A stretch of DNA of 64,000 nucleotides from Arcuatula senhousia. Its lineage: Eukaryota; Mollusca; Bivalvia; Mytilida; Mytilidae. The stretch's first letter is position 1. Every line of letters starts with the position of its first letter. Under the pieces are notes generated by a model that worked only from the letters and a program-made list of their open reading frames with translations, was not told where the DNA came from and made no database searches. Shown here piece by piece: positions 12,901 to 22,190 of the stretch. The DNA is taken from assembly GCA_963971305.1 (NCBI GenBank), contig OZ020311.1:1736001-1800000 (forward strand). Direction: 5' to 3'. The translations under genes were made by a program, and so were the position numbers.

Positions 12901-13379
12901 GATAATAGTCTAATATTAGTTTTCCATTTTATCAAATGGCCATTAAGACTAAAATTAGATATTTATAATATTTGAATTTAGTAAAATGAGTGATTTTACC
13001 TTTGCACCATTCATGCATCTCTTAAAATGCAAAGTTTAATGAAAACTAAAGAGATAACTCAAGTCAAAACTGAATCTAAAAAATTTACAATGAGTTTAAA
13101 GGTAGACAAAGAGCTTAAAACTGGTGACCCCATAGGTTTGGTTTTTTTTAATATGTAGCTGGAAACCATAATGTAAGGATTTTTTATAAGGCATGATTTT
13201 ATGTCAATATTTTATCGCTTTCTATATAATTTATTAGTTCGTTTTTTTATTTTGTGCCATACTTTTTCCAGGTCATGGTGCATTTCGTGGTCATGAGGGA
13301 AGGCCTGAACCGTTACCAGGCAGAGCTGTTTCTGCAGTTTGACCTGTCAAAAGTTGTAGATTTCCTAGAAGAGGATTAA
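121..13379 (+). CDS. Multi-domain Ulp1-like protease / PHD / OTU-like / zinc-finger protein, 3' part of a spliced gene
   Basis: Exons reconstructed from splice signals and phase: 121-244, 860-962, 1732-1790, 2313-2438, 3369-3453, 4824-4903, 5654-5829, 6258-6435, 7575-7668, 8211-8583, 10593-10653, 12183-12314, 12714-12791, 13272-13379. Every junction uses AG/GT, all phases agree, and they give 591 codons plus TAA. The 5' exons lie before the window. Domains in order: the C-terminal active-site part of a Ulp1/C48 peptidase (Gln-5x-Cys-Gly), a C4HC3 PHD finger, an OTU-like region with degenerate active site, a second Cys/His cluster, and a helical C-terminus with a VFLPE motif. Ulp1 enzymes process or remove SUMO-like modifiers and PHD fingers read histone tails, so a nuclear chromatin role is a reasonable guess. 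I do not recognise a named orthologue. Similar domain mixes occur in transposon-derived proteins, so a domesticated origin is possible. The least certain exon is 10593-10653. The end of 8211-8583 could instead be read as a stop at 8587. Confidence 0.75.
245..859 (+). other. Intron, nothing further seen
   Basis: AT-rich intron between the first two visible exons of the Ulp1/PHD gene. No repeat family or ORF of interest was recognised. Confidence 0.5.
1266..1684 (+). repeat. Pearl-like repeat, family C (CTGTCTGTCC type), intronic
   Basis: Begins TTATACCCCCTGCAAACAAA, followed by a short CTGTCTGTCCATCTGTCTGT run and two diverged tandem cores (CTCGTAAGC...TTGATGGATTTTGATGAAAC...GGAGATGTGCATGAAGAATT). 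Other copies are at 15478-15866, 17190-17480 and, inverted, 41755-42184. It sits in the intron just before the PHD exons. Confidence 0.65.
1732..2438 (+). other. C4HC3 PHD-type zinc finger, two exons
   Basis: Exons 1732-1790 and 2313-2438 encode a run of metal ligands in PHD order: CPCC, then CMQC, then FH...HC, then CVQC. The spacing fits a Cys4-His-Cys3 cross-brace finger. PHD fingers usually bind methylated or unmodified histone H3 tails, but the aromatic-cage residues cannot be judged reliably here. The intron between the two exons falls between the first and second ligand pairs. Confidence 0.65.
2680..3245 (+). repeat. Composite repeat: MITE end plus family E core
   Basis: AAGGGCTGTTCCAGAATCAA at about 2690 matches one end of the MITE at 62766-62960, and another such end is at about 1997. 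It is followed by a core like that at 13985-14260 (CCACAAAAGGGATTACTTTT, CCAAGATGGTAGCTATTGC, GGGGGGTCAGACCATTGTTT). It lies in an intron. The ORF across it is fortuitous. Confidence 0.45.
5200..5580 (+). repeat. Dispersed repeat, family H (CGCATGCAACGTGTTGCAAAG type)
   Basis: Contains CCTGCAACGTGTTTCAAAGTG and ACATATAGGAGTCA, which recur at about 16090 and 59055. It is intronic, and the two opposing ORFs across it are not genes. Confidence 0.4.
7055..7350 (+). repeat. Chimeric repeat: family E start with family H end
   Basis: Starts AGCTCACCTGACCCAAACGG and TGAGCTATTGCCATCACTTGG (family E), and ends AAGACACAGGTGACATATGT with CTTCCATGGAAGACC, an end also seen at about 59283-59320. It lies in the intron before exon 7575. 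Confidence 0.45.
7748..8032 (+). repeat. Pearl-like repeat, family D, single core
   Basis: Begins TATGCCCCC...GCAACGACATGTCAGAGGGC and ends GGGCATCTGTGTCCCATGG with ACACATTCTTTCTTTA. The core has CTCAGAAAACCTTGAAACTTGG and GGATGGTTCAGAATGATAAAC. It is the same family as 10664-10915 and the inverted copy at 30418-31246. The 77-codon ORF inside is fortuitous. Confidence 0.55.
8377..8583 (+). other. Second Cys/His cluster (PHD-like treble clef)
   Basis: The end of exon 8211-8583 has ligands in the order CGCQGLC, CLKC, H-S-T-C and CGCH, then a basic tail (KRPYKPKR). This looks like a second, shortened PHD-like zinc finger at the C-terminal side of the OTU-like block. Exon end: AG before GTAAAA at 8584. 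Reading through would reach a stop at 8585-8587, a possible shorter isoform. Confidence 0.5.
8716..9532 (+). mobile_element. Pearl-like non-autonomous element, family A, four cores
   Basis: Starts TTATACCCCCGCTTCGAAGA with GGGGGGTATACTGTTTTACC, then a (CCGT)n tract at about 8760-8812. Four tandem cores of about 160 bp follow (CAACTACATGAGATAGAGGT, ATATGGTGTATACCGATTTT, CTACTTCCTGTTTACCGAAT). The end is GGGGAGCGGGGGTATCAC with AGTGAGCATTAGCTCACAG. Microsatellite plus tandem core is the organisation described for bivalve pearl elements, which are Helitron-related non-autonomous elements. It lies in the intron after exon 8211-8583. Confidence 0.65.
9603..10143 (+). mobile_element. Family E repeat, hairpin-ended, three cores
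   Basis: Begins with a palindromic AGGCTCCCAGGAGCCT, then GGCTCACCTGGTCTTGATGT. It carries about three cores of 165-175 bp (AACATTTAAGCAAGCAACAGC, GGGGCCATAACCCCTATAAG, TCTGACAACTTCGACCCTAT) and ends CCAGGTGAGCTAAAA. An inverted copy is at 13985-14817. The terminal hairpin suits a Helitron-type non-autonomous element (inference). Confidence 0.55.
10664..10917 (+). repeat. Family D repeat fragment
   Basis: Shares TTTGAAACTTGTTAGGATGG and the end GGGCATCTGTGTCTTGTGAA with ACATTCTTTCTTTA with the copy at 7748-8032. It lacks the CCCCCGC start and the microsatellite. Intronic. Confidence 0.45.
11128..11930 (+). mobile_element. Pearl-like element, family A, four to five cores
   Basis: Begins TTATACCCCCGCTTCATCCG with a short CCGTCCGTTAGTCC tract. 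It has repeated cores with TTTTCTCAGCAACTACAAGA, TATAGCTTTATCCTATAGTC and GTCAACTACTTCCTGTTTACC, and ends GGGGAGTGGGGGTCTCACAG. One core is locally duplicated at about 11400-11470. Same strand as 8716-9532. Confidence 0.6.
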
Positions 13380-13390
13380 ATTTGCCTAAT

Positions 13391-13596
13391 TACTGTGGTT
13401 TCATAATTATTCGTGGGATATCAGTTTTCGTGGGTAGTCTTGAACCACAAAATTTTATATCCCAAGAAAAGGAAATTTAACATTGATTTAATATATGCCG
13501 CAGACTAGAGAACCACAAATTTAAGAATTCACGAACTGATACTTTTTCACCAAACCATGAAAATTGGTACCCACGAAAATAAATGAATCGACAGTA
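13391..13596. mobile_element. Palindromic MITE supplying the gene's 3' UTR
   Basis: About 206 bp. Terminal inverted repeats: left TACTGTGGTTTCATAATTAT with TCGTGGG, right CCCACGAAAATAAATGAATC with GACAGTA. Both ends are at TA dinucleotides, suggesting a TA target site. It starts 11 bp after the TAA of the Ulp1/PHD gene, so it would be the first part of the 3' UTR. Confidence 0.6.
13578..13583 (+). terminator. Candidate poly(A) signal AATAAA inside the MITE
   Basis: AATAAA about 200 bp after the stop codon at 13379, in the right terminal repeat of the MITE. It is the nearest plausible polyadenylation signal for the gene. Not proven to be used. Confidence 0.35.
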
Positions 13597-13604
13597 TTTT
13601 TATA

Positions 13605-13984
13605 CTCCCCCTTTCTAGAAGAGAGGGTATACTGTTTTACCCTTGCCTGTCCAGTCGTTACTAAAAATTAATAGTCCCAGTTTTATCAAGAACAACAAGA
13701 GATAAAGGTCTGATATTTTGCACACAGCTTCATCCTATAGTACCATATGGTGTATAGGGATTTTATGTTCCTAGGTCAATCAAATACTTAAGATTTTTAC
13801 ACATTGTGAACATGAATGCAAAATTTTTTTCACAGTTTTCTGAACAACTTAAGGAGATAGAAGTCTGATATTTGGCATATAGGTTTATTCTATTGTACCA
13901 TATATTGTATAGCAATAGTTTGTTCTTAGGACAACTACTTCCTGTTTACTGAATAATTAATTTTTTTTCACATATTGAACATTA
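13605..13984 (+). repeat. Pearl-like family A fragment, two cores
   Basis: TATACTCCCCCTTTCTAGAA with GAGGGTATACTGTTTTACCC, then two diverged family A cores. It is abutted by the inverted family E copy. No gene. Confidence 0.5.
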
Positions 13985-14817
13985 ATGCAGCTAATGAGGT
14001 ATTACCATCACATGGCGTTTGTCATCGTTGTCATTAACTTTTCTTTCAAAATATTCTCCTCTGAAACCACTGAAGGGATTGCTTTGAAACTTTGCACACT
14101 TCATCTATGGGATGTCCTCTACCAGGATTGCACAAATAATGACCACTGTCCAAACAACATGGCAGCCATTACTAAAAATAGACCGGGGGGTCAGACTACT
14201 GTTTTTGGCTTGTAAATCAAAAAGTATAAGAGATTGATGAAATCTGATGCCACGCTACTGCTTCAGCATCAAAAGTTCTACAAAAGTCTCCATAGGGTCG
14301 AAGTTGACAGATAACCCCTTATAGGGGTTAGGGCCCCTTAAAGGTGAAAAATAGACTTTTTTCATGTTTCTGGCCTACAGAATGAAAACTATAGCAGATA
14401 GAGATTACCTGTTGCTTGCTTAAATGTTCAACTTATTTAGCTCTCTAAAAGTCTCCATAGGGTCAAAGTTGTCAGATGACCCCTTATAGAGGTTACGGCC
14501 CGTTCAAGTTGACAAATTGTGTTTTTGGCCTATAGAATGAAAACTATTGCAGATAGAGAAAAGCTGTTGCTTGCTTAAATGTTCAGCTCATTAAACTCTA
14601 CAAAAGTCTTCATAGGGTCAAAGTTGTCAGGTGACCCATTATATTGATTATGGCTCCTTAAAGGTGGAAATATGTTTTTTGCTTATAAAATGAAAACTAT
14701 CGCAGATTTATAGCTCTAGAAAAGCTGTTGCTTGCTAAACATTCAGCTCTAAAAATGTCTTTATAGGGTCGACATCAAGACCAGGTGAGCGATTCAGGCT
14801 CCTGGGAGCCTCTTGTT
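13985..14817 (-). mobile_element. Family E repeat, inverted, four cores
   Basis: Minus-strand copy of the 9603-10143 family: repeated GGGTCGAAGTTGACAGATAAC-like and TTGCTTGCTTAAATGTTCA-like cores, ending CAAGACCAGGTGAGCGATTC and the AGGCTCCTGGGAGCCT hairpin. The left side has TGGCAGCCATTACTAAAAAT, also present at about 2900 and 19330. Confidence 0.55.
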
Positions 14818-15049
14818 TTTGTTGTTGTTATTTAAAAACCTTAGATTCTGTAATTATTGTAGGACTTGAAAGTAATATTGGAAAAATTAAAGGATAGTTA
14901 TAGCCCATTAGCTTATTCAATAGGTACATTGTCATTTGAAACCGTTGTTATTATAAATTCAATTTTATGTAACCCTATTTAGTACTTTTATTGTTCTTCA
15001 ATTTTTTTTTTTCAAAACAATTTCGTATTTTTTTTCAAAACTATTGTTA

Positions 15050-16085
15050 GTTATTTTAAAGACCCACATTATGATAAGTATATCTAACTTTTTAGAATGT
15101 TTTACTGTAAACTAAAGATTGTATTCATTTTTGTTCAGACTTTTATTTTGAAATTTCTGATTGTTAAATTCAAAATTGTTTAAAGTTTTAGTGCCATTTT
15201 TCTTTCCTTGTACTGTACATGGTCTTTAGTTCTGGATTTAACATCAGGTTGGTTTGGTGAAGTGTATGCTTTATGGCAATGTCTTTTGGCCTTTCTACAG
15301 CACTACTGGTTTTCCTTCAAACTTCATTTCATGTACAATCTTTAGTGAACAACAGTGTTTTCCTTTTAAGCTTAGTGTTTTTCTATTGTATTTTGTAATC
15401 TAAATTTTGGTTTAGTGAACTTTATGCTTTAATATTTTTTTACTGTAAACTAAGGATTGTATTTTTTGTCCAAACTTTATCCCTTCAAACAAAGTTTTGG
15501 TGTGGGTGTATATAGGAATCAACCTGTCTGTCCACATACCTTCTAGAGCAACTCCTAAACTGCTTTACAGATTTTGACCAAACTTTACATAAAGGATGAA
15601 CACCATATGGAGATGTGCATGAAGTTTTTTTCATTTAAGGGAGGTTTTTGGAATTAGGGCTAATTTACATTGTAGTTCACAAAACTTAGTGGGTGTTCAA
15701 AGGGAGACCTCGTAAGCTTAACTCCTCCTAAACTGCTTAATAGATTTTGATGAAACTTTATATCAAGGATATGCACTAAATAGAGATGCATGAAGAATTC
15801 TGTTGCTGTCAGATATCATGCAGGGGAGATAATTGGACTTGGACTTATAGCGGGGTGAATCATTTGTGAGCTTTCCCATAATTTCCATTTCTTGTACAAT
15901 TGTAAGTGAACTGTAACATCTAATACAGTATTTAGTATTTTTTTCTTGTGAACTAAAGATTGTTTTTTTTTTTTTTTTCAAATTCTTGGTTTTTGTTAAT
16001 CTCCAGTGAACCACAGTGTTTACATTTTTATGCTTAGTGTTTTTTCTATTGTATTTATGGATTGTATTTTTTATTCAAATTTTGC
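15050..16085 (+). repeat. Decayed tandem array of about 100 bp units, interrupted
   Basis: Degenerate units of the form TTAGTGAACCACAGTGTTTACATTTTA / TAGTATTTTTTACTGTAAACTAAAGATTG / poly-T. Clear units are near 15105, 15340, 15440, 15940 and 16020. A family C copy is inserted at 15478-15866. A second block of the same units is at 18950-19245. Confidence 0.5.
15478..15866 (+). repeat. Family C repeat, two cores
   Basis: CCTTCAAACAAAGTTTTGGT and ATATAGGAATCAACCTGTCT, then two cores with CTCGTAAGC and GATATGCACTAAATAGAGATG. It lies inside the decayed tandem array. The minus-strand ORF here is fortuitous. Confidence 0.5.
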
Positions 16086-16087
16086 TT

Positions 16088-16335
16088 TTTATGTCGCATG
16101 CAACGTGTTGCAAAGCGACATATAGGAGTCACTTTGGCACTATCTGTCTTCCTGTGTCCTGCGGCGTCACAAAAACTTTCCTCAGTTTTCTCAGCGACTA
16201 CATGTCACAGCCTCTTGATATTTGGCATGTAGCTTTGTCCTATGGTACTATAAAGTGTAAAGTTATTTTATGTAAGAAAAAGTCTTACTTCCTGATGTAA
16301 AGTAATTTTATGTCAGAAAAATTCTTACTTCCTGA
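16088..16335 (+). repeat. Family H repeat fragment
   Basis: TCGCATGCAACGTGTTGCAA and GCGACATATAGGAGTCACTT, with TTTGGCATGTAGCTTTGTCC. Related to 5386-5440 and 59050-59320. Confidence 0.45.
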
Positions 16336-16507
16336 TTACTGAGAACTTTAAGTTTTTACATATATTACCTATATATAATCATCATGATTGCTATTCCATA
16401 TGATTTCATGGCAAGTGGTTCACAGGGGTGGACAATGCTTGGCATGTTGTCAGGAAACCATTTTACTTTGACCTATTTGTTATAGCTGTACATATATTTT
16501 TAACCTT

Positions 16508-17005
16508 TAAATGCAATATGGCTACTCCAATAAAGTGTTTTTAAGTGATTGGTTAATTACTAGGTTTTTTATTGCTCAAACTAATGGTAATCTTTAAGTA
16601 GATGAAAGGAGAAGTTATATTCCTCTTATTAATCAACCCCTTTTGTATTGCCAAGTTTCATCTTGTTTGGTAAATGCACATCAATGCACGTCAAATTAAA
16701 ATGTGTGTTTTCATTTTCTCACCTTTTAAAAGATTTTTACAGATATTTCTTTGTCGACACAGTTAAGTGCTATAACTGCAACCCTTCAAATTTCAGAAAT
16801 CGGTTCAGTCCATTAGGCTCTATGTGAAAAAAGTCTTGACTGACTGGAAGAGAAAATATACAACCACCTGAAGTGAAAATTTAGATATTTTTTTTCAAAA
16901 TTCTAGAACTTGAATTATATATTTTTCTTTTTGAAGCAGATGCCCAGTTACTTTGATTCATAAATTTGAAAATAATTTTTTTATTTGGAGTAGCTAAATA
17001 ATAAA
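16508..17005. mobile_element. TIR element (GCTACTCCAA family), short copy
   Basis: Left end GGCTACTCCAAT, right end TTTGGAGTAGCTA. The interior aligns with the longer copy at 36992-37987, for example AATGCACATCAATGCACGTC, TTTGAAGCAGAT and TTCATAAATTTGAA. It carries the uninterrupted target region TTTTTAAGTGATT, where the long copy has a nested insertion. No coding capacity seen. Confidence 0.6.
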
Positions 17006-17189
17006 TGTACGTGGAATGTTTATGTATTTTGCATGTGGCTATCTCAATTTTAGTGCTGTTATTCATCTAGTTAGTTTAGTTTAGTTTTACATGTTTATTA
17101 ATTTTTAATATGCAGTTGCATTGTTTGAATATATACGCTAATATGCTTTGGGTATTTTTTGTTTTTTGATTATTGCCGTACAACTGATT

Positions 17190-17480
17190 GTTTTTATACT
17201 CTCCTAAACCGCTTGACAGATTTTGGTGAAACTTTAGATGAAGGATGTACAGAGATATGCATGAAGAATTTTGCTTGCTGTCTGACATCATTCAAGGGAG
17301 ATAATTAGATGGGAGACCTCTAATGGATTTTGATGAAAATTTATATGAAGGATGTGCACTAAATGGGGATATGCATGAAGAATTTCTGTTGCTATCAGAT
17401 ATCATGCAGGGGAGATAATTGGACTTCAACTTATTTAAGGGCCCGGGTGGGGGTATCCTTCGTTGGCTTGCTCACAGTAT
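17190..17480 (+). repeat. Family C repeat, two cores
   Basis: CTCCTAAACCGCTTGACAGA, GGAGATAATTAGATGGGAGAC and ATGGGGATATGCATGAAGAA, ending GGGCCCGGGTGGGGGTATCC. Truncated at its left side. Confidence 0.5.
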
Positions 17481-18949
17481 TCCTTGTTATAATTTATTTA
17501 GGATATCTAGTCCTGTTACAGCTTATGTTACACTGTACTTAATTGAAGGTCTGTGATAAACTTTCCATGGTTGGTGCGAGAAATTCCGATTAATTAAGAT
17601 GGTGCTTTAAATGGGTCATGTAGGGAAAATCTTTATTTTTATTAAGTTTGATCCCCGAAATTTAGTCCTTATTTGTTTGTAGATTTCCATATGTACATTT
17701 TGGATGTATATACATGTACTTATTTGTGCATATTTTCAACATGAAGGGCTACCACGCTTCATTAAAAATGTGCTTAGGTCCACGCTTTTACACACCAATA
17801 AAACTCAAAAATATGGCATTCAATGTATAAGTGCATGTCAGTTGAGTGGTTGTGATGCATGTATGTTAATCCTGACAGATGTTTTTTTTTCCTACCCATG
17901 CTGGCTTTTGGGTGTTGTTGTGTCTTTTGTCTTGTCTTTAAAAGCCAGGAGCAAAACTCTAGTTTAAATTTTGTGTTCATCCTGAAGTAACAGCAATTAG
18001 TTAGAAATATTTAGAGGTAATAAAGTGTATCAGTATATATTTGCCAAAATATTTTTTTCATTTTCTCTTATTTGTTGATGGGAGTATTAAAATTTGTTAT
18101 TAAGATAAGTTGAAATTCAGATTTTGATCAATGTATGTTTTGAGATGGGGTAACTAAAATAAAGGTCATTCTGGTTCGATTATTTAATGCTAGTAGTATT
18201 TTCAAAAAATCCATTAATTTTAGACATCATAATTTATAAGAATGTACATGTATTATTATTTTTACATTTTATTACCATATTTTATAATTTTTGGTAATAT
18301 TTAGTACTTTTTGGCTAACATGAGTTCTGCTCAAGGTTCATTACGAGGATGTACATAATCAAATATCTTGTTTATCATATTTGGGCATATTTTATTTCAT
18401 TTAAGCTTTTATCTTCTGAACTAAAACATGCTCGTAGTGGGTCGCTAGGGGGCGCTGTACATATGTATAGTGAATCCACCAATAAAACCGGTGGACGTGT
18501 TCTCATAGCCTAATTTTAAAAATATTCTTATGTAAATATTTGTACTTCCAGTATTCTGTGTATCATTTCAGTTGACAGAAAAAAGTTCTAGTAGGTTTGA
18601 AGTTCTACTTTTTGTCACTTTGAATTTTTATTTTTTCCTCTACATTTTGAAATTTCAAAGCATTACTCTTTCGGGAAGTTGAGTATTTTTTTTATTTTTT
18701 TTTATTTTTTTTAGACTGACTTCTTCCATCTTGAAGTAGCTTTCATTGTTTGTTTTCTTACTTGTCATAATATAAATCATGTTACTAAAACAAACAATTT
18801 CGACAGAGATTATTTAGTAATCATATAATATCATCATTATTAAGAAAAGATTACTAAATCACATAAATTTGATGATTTTTTACTGGTCGTTTAAAAAAAT
18901 CAAAAACGTGTCTGATCCTGTCAAGTGTAAAATGAATTGAAAGTCCAGT
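17481..18949. other. Intergenic, no gene seen
   Basis: AT-rich unique-looking sequence. Two opposing ORFs near 17704-17980 show no splice context or recognisable family. The only standout is a CTCF-like motif at 18442. Confidence 0.5.
18442..18454 (+). promoter_or_regulatory. CTCF-like motif
   Basis: TCGCTAGGGGGCG matches the bilaterian CTCF consensus (CCASYAGRKGGCR) at 11 of 13 positions by eye. It lies in AT-rich intergenic DNA where such GC-rich words are rare. Function is inference only. Confidence 0.25.
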
Positions 18950-19245
18950 ATTTGGTTGTAAGGATTTAATTTTCATCCAAACTTTTAGGTTTTTGTACAA
19001 TCTTTAGTGAACTATAGTGTTTACATTTTATACTTAGTAACTTTTACTGTAAACTAAAGATTGTTTTTTTTTCTTCCATACTTTCAGGGGTATTTTGTAC
19101 AACTTTAAGTGAAACACATCACTAACATTTTATACTAAGCATTTTTCTACTGTAAACTAAGAATTGTATTTGATTTTGTCAAAATTCTTGGCTTTTTTGT
19201 ACAAATTAAAGTGAACCACTATGTTGTTTAGCTCACCAAGGATTG
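18950..19245 (+). repeat. Second block of the decayed 100 bp array
   Basis: Units with TGTACAATCTTTAGTGAACT, TTTACTGTAAACTAAAGATTG and TTCTACTGTAAACTAAGAATTG, as at 15050-16085. Confidence 0.45.
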
Positions 19246-19740
19246 TATTTTTTTAACTCATGTGAACTATCGTCATTGTTAGCAGTTTGTCGTCCGTCCT
19301 CAACTTTCTTTTAAAGATCTTCTCTAAAACCACCAAGATGGCTGCCAAAGCTAAAAATAAAACCATTGTTTTGGTCTTAAACGTGGAAAAAGTATAAGCG
19401 TGAAACAGAAATTCAAAGAAATCTTCCTTCTTTGGCATTAAAAGTTCTATAAATCTCTTTCTTGAATTGAAATTGTGGAATGACTCCTCCTACATTATAA
19501 TCAACCATTTTTTTTTTTTTTTTTGCAGTTTTTGGTCTATATCTTAAAAACCATTAGTGCTAGTTAGATTACATAATTGTTAAGCTCATGAAGACATACA
19601 AAATGATTCAAAGTTATCAGATGACCTGTTTAAGATCTTTAGATCTTTCGAATTTCCTCTACCAGTTATGTGAAAATTGTGCAAACTTAAGCAAAAAAGT
19701 GCAGGTGAACGATTCAGGCTCCTGGGAGCTTCTATTTTGC
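19246..19740 (-). repeat. Family E repeat, degenerate
   Basis: CCACCAAGATGGCTGCCAAAG, TTTTTGGTCTATATCTTAAA and the end GTGAACGATTCAGGCTCCTG with GGAGCTTCT. Same orientation as 13985-14817, more decayed. Confidence 0.4.
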
Positions 19741-20814
19741 AATCTTTTGTGAATCAAAGTGATAGTAATTTAATCTTTTAATTAGTTTGACAGGTTTCTA
19801 TGTCAGTGTATTTATCTGAAAGACTGAAATTTTTGTTCAATAATAAATAATTAAGTAATTATTGTTTTGTTATTACAAGGTGCCAGATAAAAAATATATT
19901 AAACATGTCTGAAATTTTTATTGTATAGTAATTTTTAAAAAGAAAGACTATGGAATATGTGCCAGAAAGACATGATTAACATACTGACATGATTTTCATG
20001 AAATGATTAAATTGAAAAGCAAAATTTCACTGTGTGTGAAGGCTTTTCTGGATTAACCTTCTTTATATTTGTAACAATTATAATCAATAGAAAAAATAGT
20101 TTCCAGAATTATGCAATAAAAATATAAAAAAATGGGAAAATATATGAATCAGTATTTTCCTACCATTAAGCCTGTCTAAACCTCATACACATCACAAGAA
20201 AAAAAATGTTGTAAAATATCTTCTTGATATGTTTTACAAAGACAGCATATAATGCATCCATGGATCTGGTCTATATAAATGATGCATATAAACCTGCATT
20301 AAGTATCTTGTGGTCAGATATACGTTAGAACATACAATGGGAAAAATATATGAATTATCATTTTTATGAATTACATGTAACAATTTCCTATCCTAATTAG
20401 TCCACCTCGTACACAACACACAAAAATATATCTTATTATACAAAAATACTTTATAATGCATCCAACAAGCATAGGTATTTTGACACATAAAACAATGTAG
20501 GTGGTTGTATTTTTGTACAATAGGATAATCCTACAAGCCTTTTTCATCCTATCAGATTTTTCCTTTTATTTTTGGTAATAAAACTTTCTGGATCAACAAT
20601 TGAAGTACAATATTCATAAGGACCTTTCCCCCCCCCCCCCATATCAGATTGTCACAGTTTTGTTCTAATAATATACAAAACTCTCTGAATCAATAATTGA
20701 TTAATTGTCAAGGAAGCAAACAGACACCAATGTCCAACAGAGCAAAATCAAATATGAAAATAAATTAATAAAAAAAAGTCTGAGAACAGCAAAGACACAT
20801 AGGATAGCATCCTT

Positions 20815-21105
20815 TAATATGCCTATACGGCACTATTACAAACCTACCTGATCCAATAGGACAGTGTATGATATGCCCCACACGGCTCTGTTACAAACCT
20901 ACTCAGTTTAAAGGATCTGGTCACAAAAGACAGTGTATACTATGCCATATACGGCTCTTTAATAACCCTACCTTCAAGGGATGTGGCCACAAAAGACAGC
21001 GTTAAATATGCTTTATGCGGCTTTGTTACAAATCTACCTACAATGGTTCACAAAGGACAGCGTATAATATGCCGTATACGGCTCTGTTACAAACCTACCT
21101 TTAAG
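20815..21105 (+). repeat. 65 bp minisatellite, left block
   Basis: About four to five units of 64-69 bp with TATGCC, TATACGGCTCTGTTACAAAC, CTACCTTCAAGGGATCTGG and CACAAAAGACAG. The same repeat, in the same orientation, recurs at 27745-28145 on the far side of the 153 bp satellite. Confidence 0.7.
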
Positions 21106-21590
21106 GCATATAGTCCAGTTCAAGAATGAAAACATAAATAAAGGTAAGAACAAAACTACCGAACTTGAATGATCAAACTCATTGTCTAGAGAAAATGACA
21201 AAAACGAATCAGTCATACCGGAGAATTGGTGGATCGCAATAAAAAGAAACAAAATGTGCTGTAGCAAGCATATCTTCTACCGCTACGATAGAAACTGATG
21301 AATGACGGGGATGAAAATCGAGAAATTTCATTAAAATCACAAGAGATATTATATATCATTTTCCTTGCATATAAACTCCAGTTCTACTCAAAAAAGAAAC
21401 ATATGTTGTGTTGAAGCAATCATATCTTCTACCGCTATTATAGAAACTCCACGAATAATAGGGATGCAAATCGAGAAATTCCTTCAATATCACAAGAGAT
21501 ATCATTTTCCTACCCTATAATCTCCGGTTCTATAGCATAAAAACACATAGAAACAAATGTTGTGTTGTAGCAAGCATATCTTCTACCGTT

Positions 21591-22190
21591 ACAGTAAAAA
21601 CTATATGGATGACGGTGTGAAAATCAAGAAATTCCATTATAATCACAAGAGATATCATTTTCCTACCCTATAAACTACAGTTCTACAAACAAACAAAAAA
21701 CAAAACAAAAATGTTGTGTTGTAGTAAGCATATCTTCTACCGCTATTTTACAAACTGCACGAATTATAGGGATGAAAATCGAGAAATTTCATCAAAATCA
21801 CAAGAGATAGCATTTTCCTACCCAATATACCTCAGCTCTAGCATGAAAACACAAAAAGAAACAAATGTTGTGTTGTAGCAAGCATATCTACCGTTACAAT
21901 AGAAACTACATGAATAACGGGGGTGAAAATCGAGAAATTCCATTAAAATCGCAAGAAATATCATTTTCCTACCCTTTTATCTCCAGTGCTCGCATGAAAA
22001 AACAAAAAGAAACAAAAATTGTGTTGTAGCAAGCATATCTTCTACCGCTACAATAGAAACTACATGGATGACGGGGTGAAAATCGAGAAATTCCATTAAA
22101 ATCACAAGAGATAGCATTTTCCTACCCAATATACCCCAGCTCCAGCATGAAAACGCAAACAGGAACAAAAATTGTGTTGTAGTAAGCATA
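21591..22190 (+). repeat. Higher-order duplicated block, left copy
   Basis: About 600 bp nearly identical to 23433-24032, including the same rare variants: ACAGTAAAAACTATATGGATG, ACAAACAAACAAAAAACAAA, and a monomer lacking TTCT in its CATATCTACCG. The offset is 1842 bp, about 12 monomers. Confidence 0.8.

Larger units (their letters stand above)
10593..13379 (+). other. C-terminal exons of the Ulp1/PHD gene
   Basis: Exons 10593-10653, 12183-12314, 12714-12791 and 13272-13379 join in phase. Exon 10593 follows a good acceptor (TTTCTCATTGTAG) and supplies the single base that phase requires. The C-terminus has a WRLPVDT segment, then a helix ending VIDVFLPEVMVHF and a GLNRYQAE helix before the stop. 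The pattern leucine-Pro-Glu, then Gly-x-x-x-Tyr-x-x-Ala-Glu looks like a conserved fold, but I cannot name it. Confidence 0.6.
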
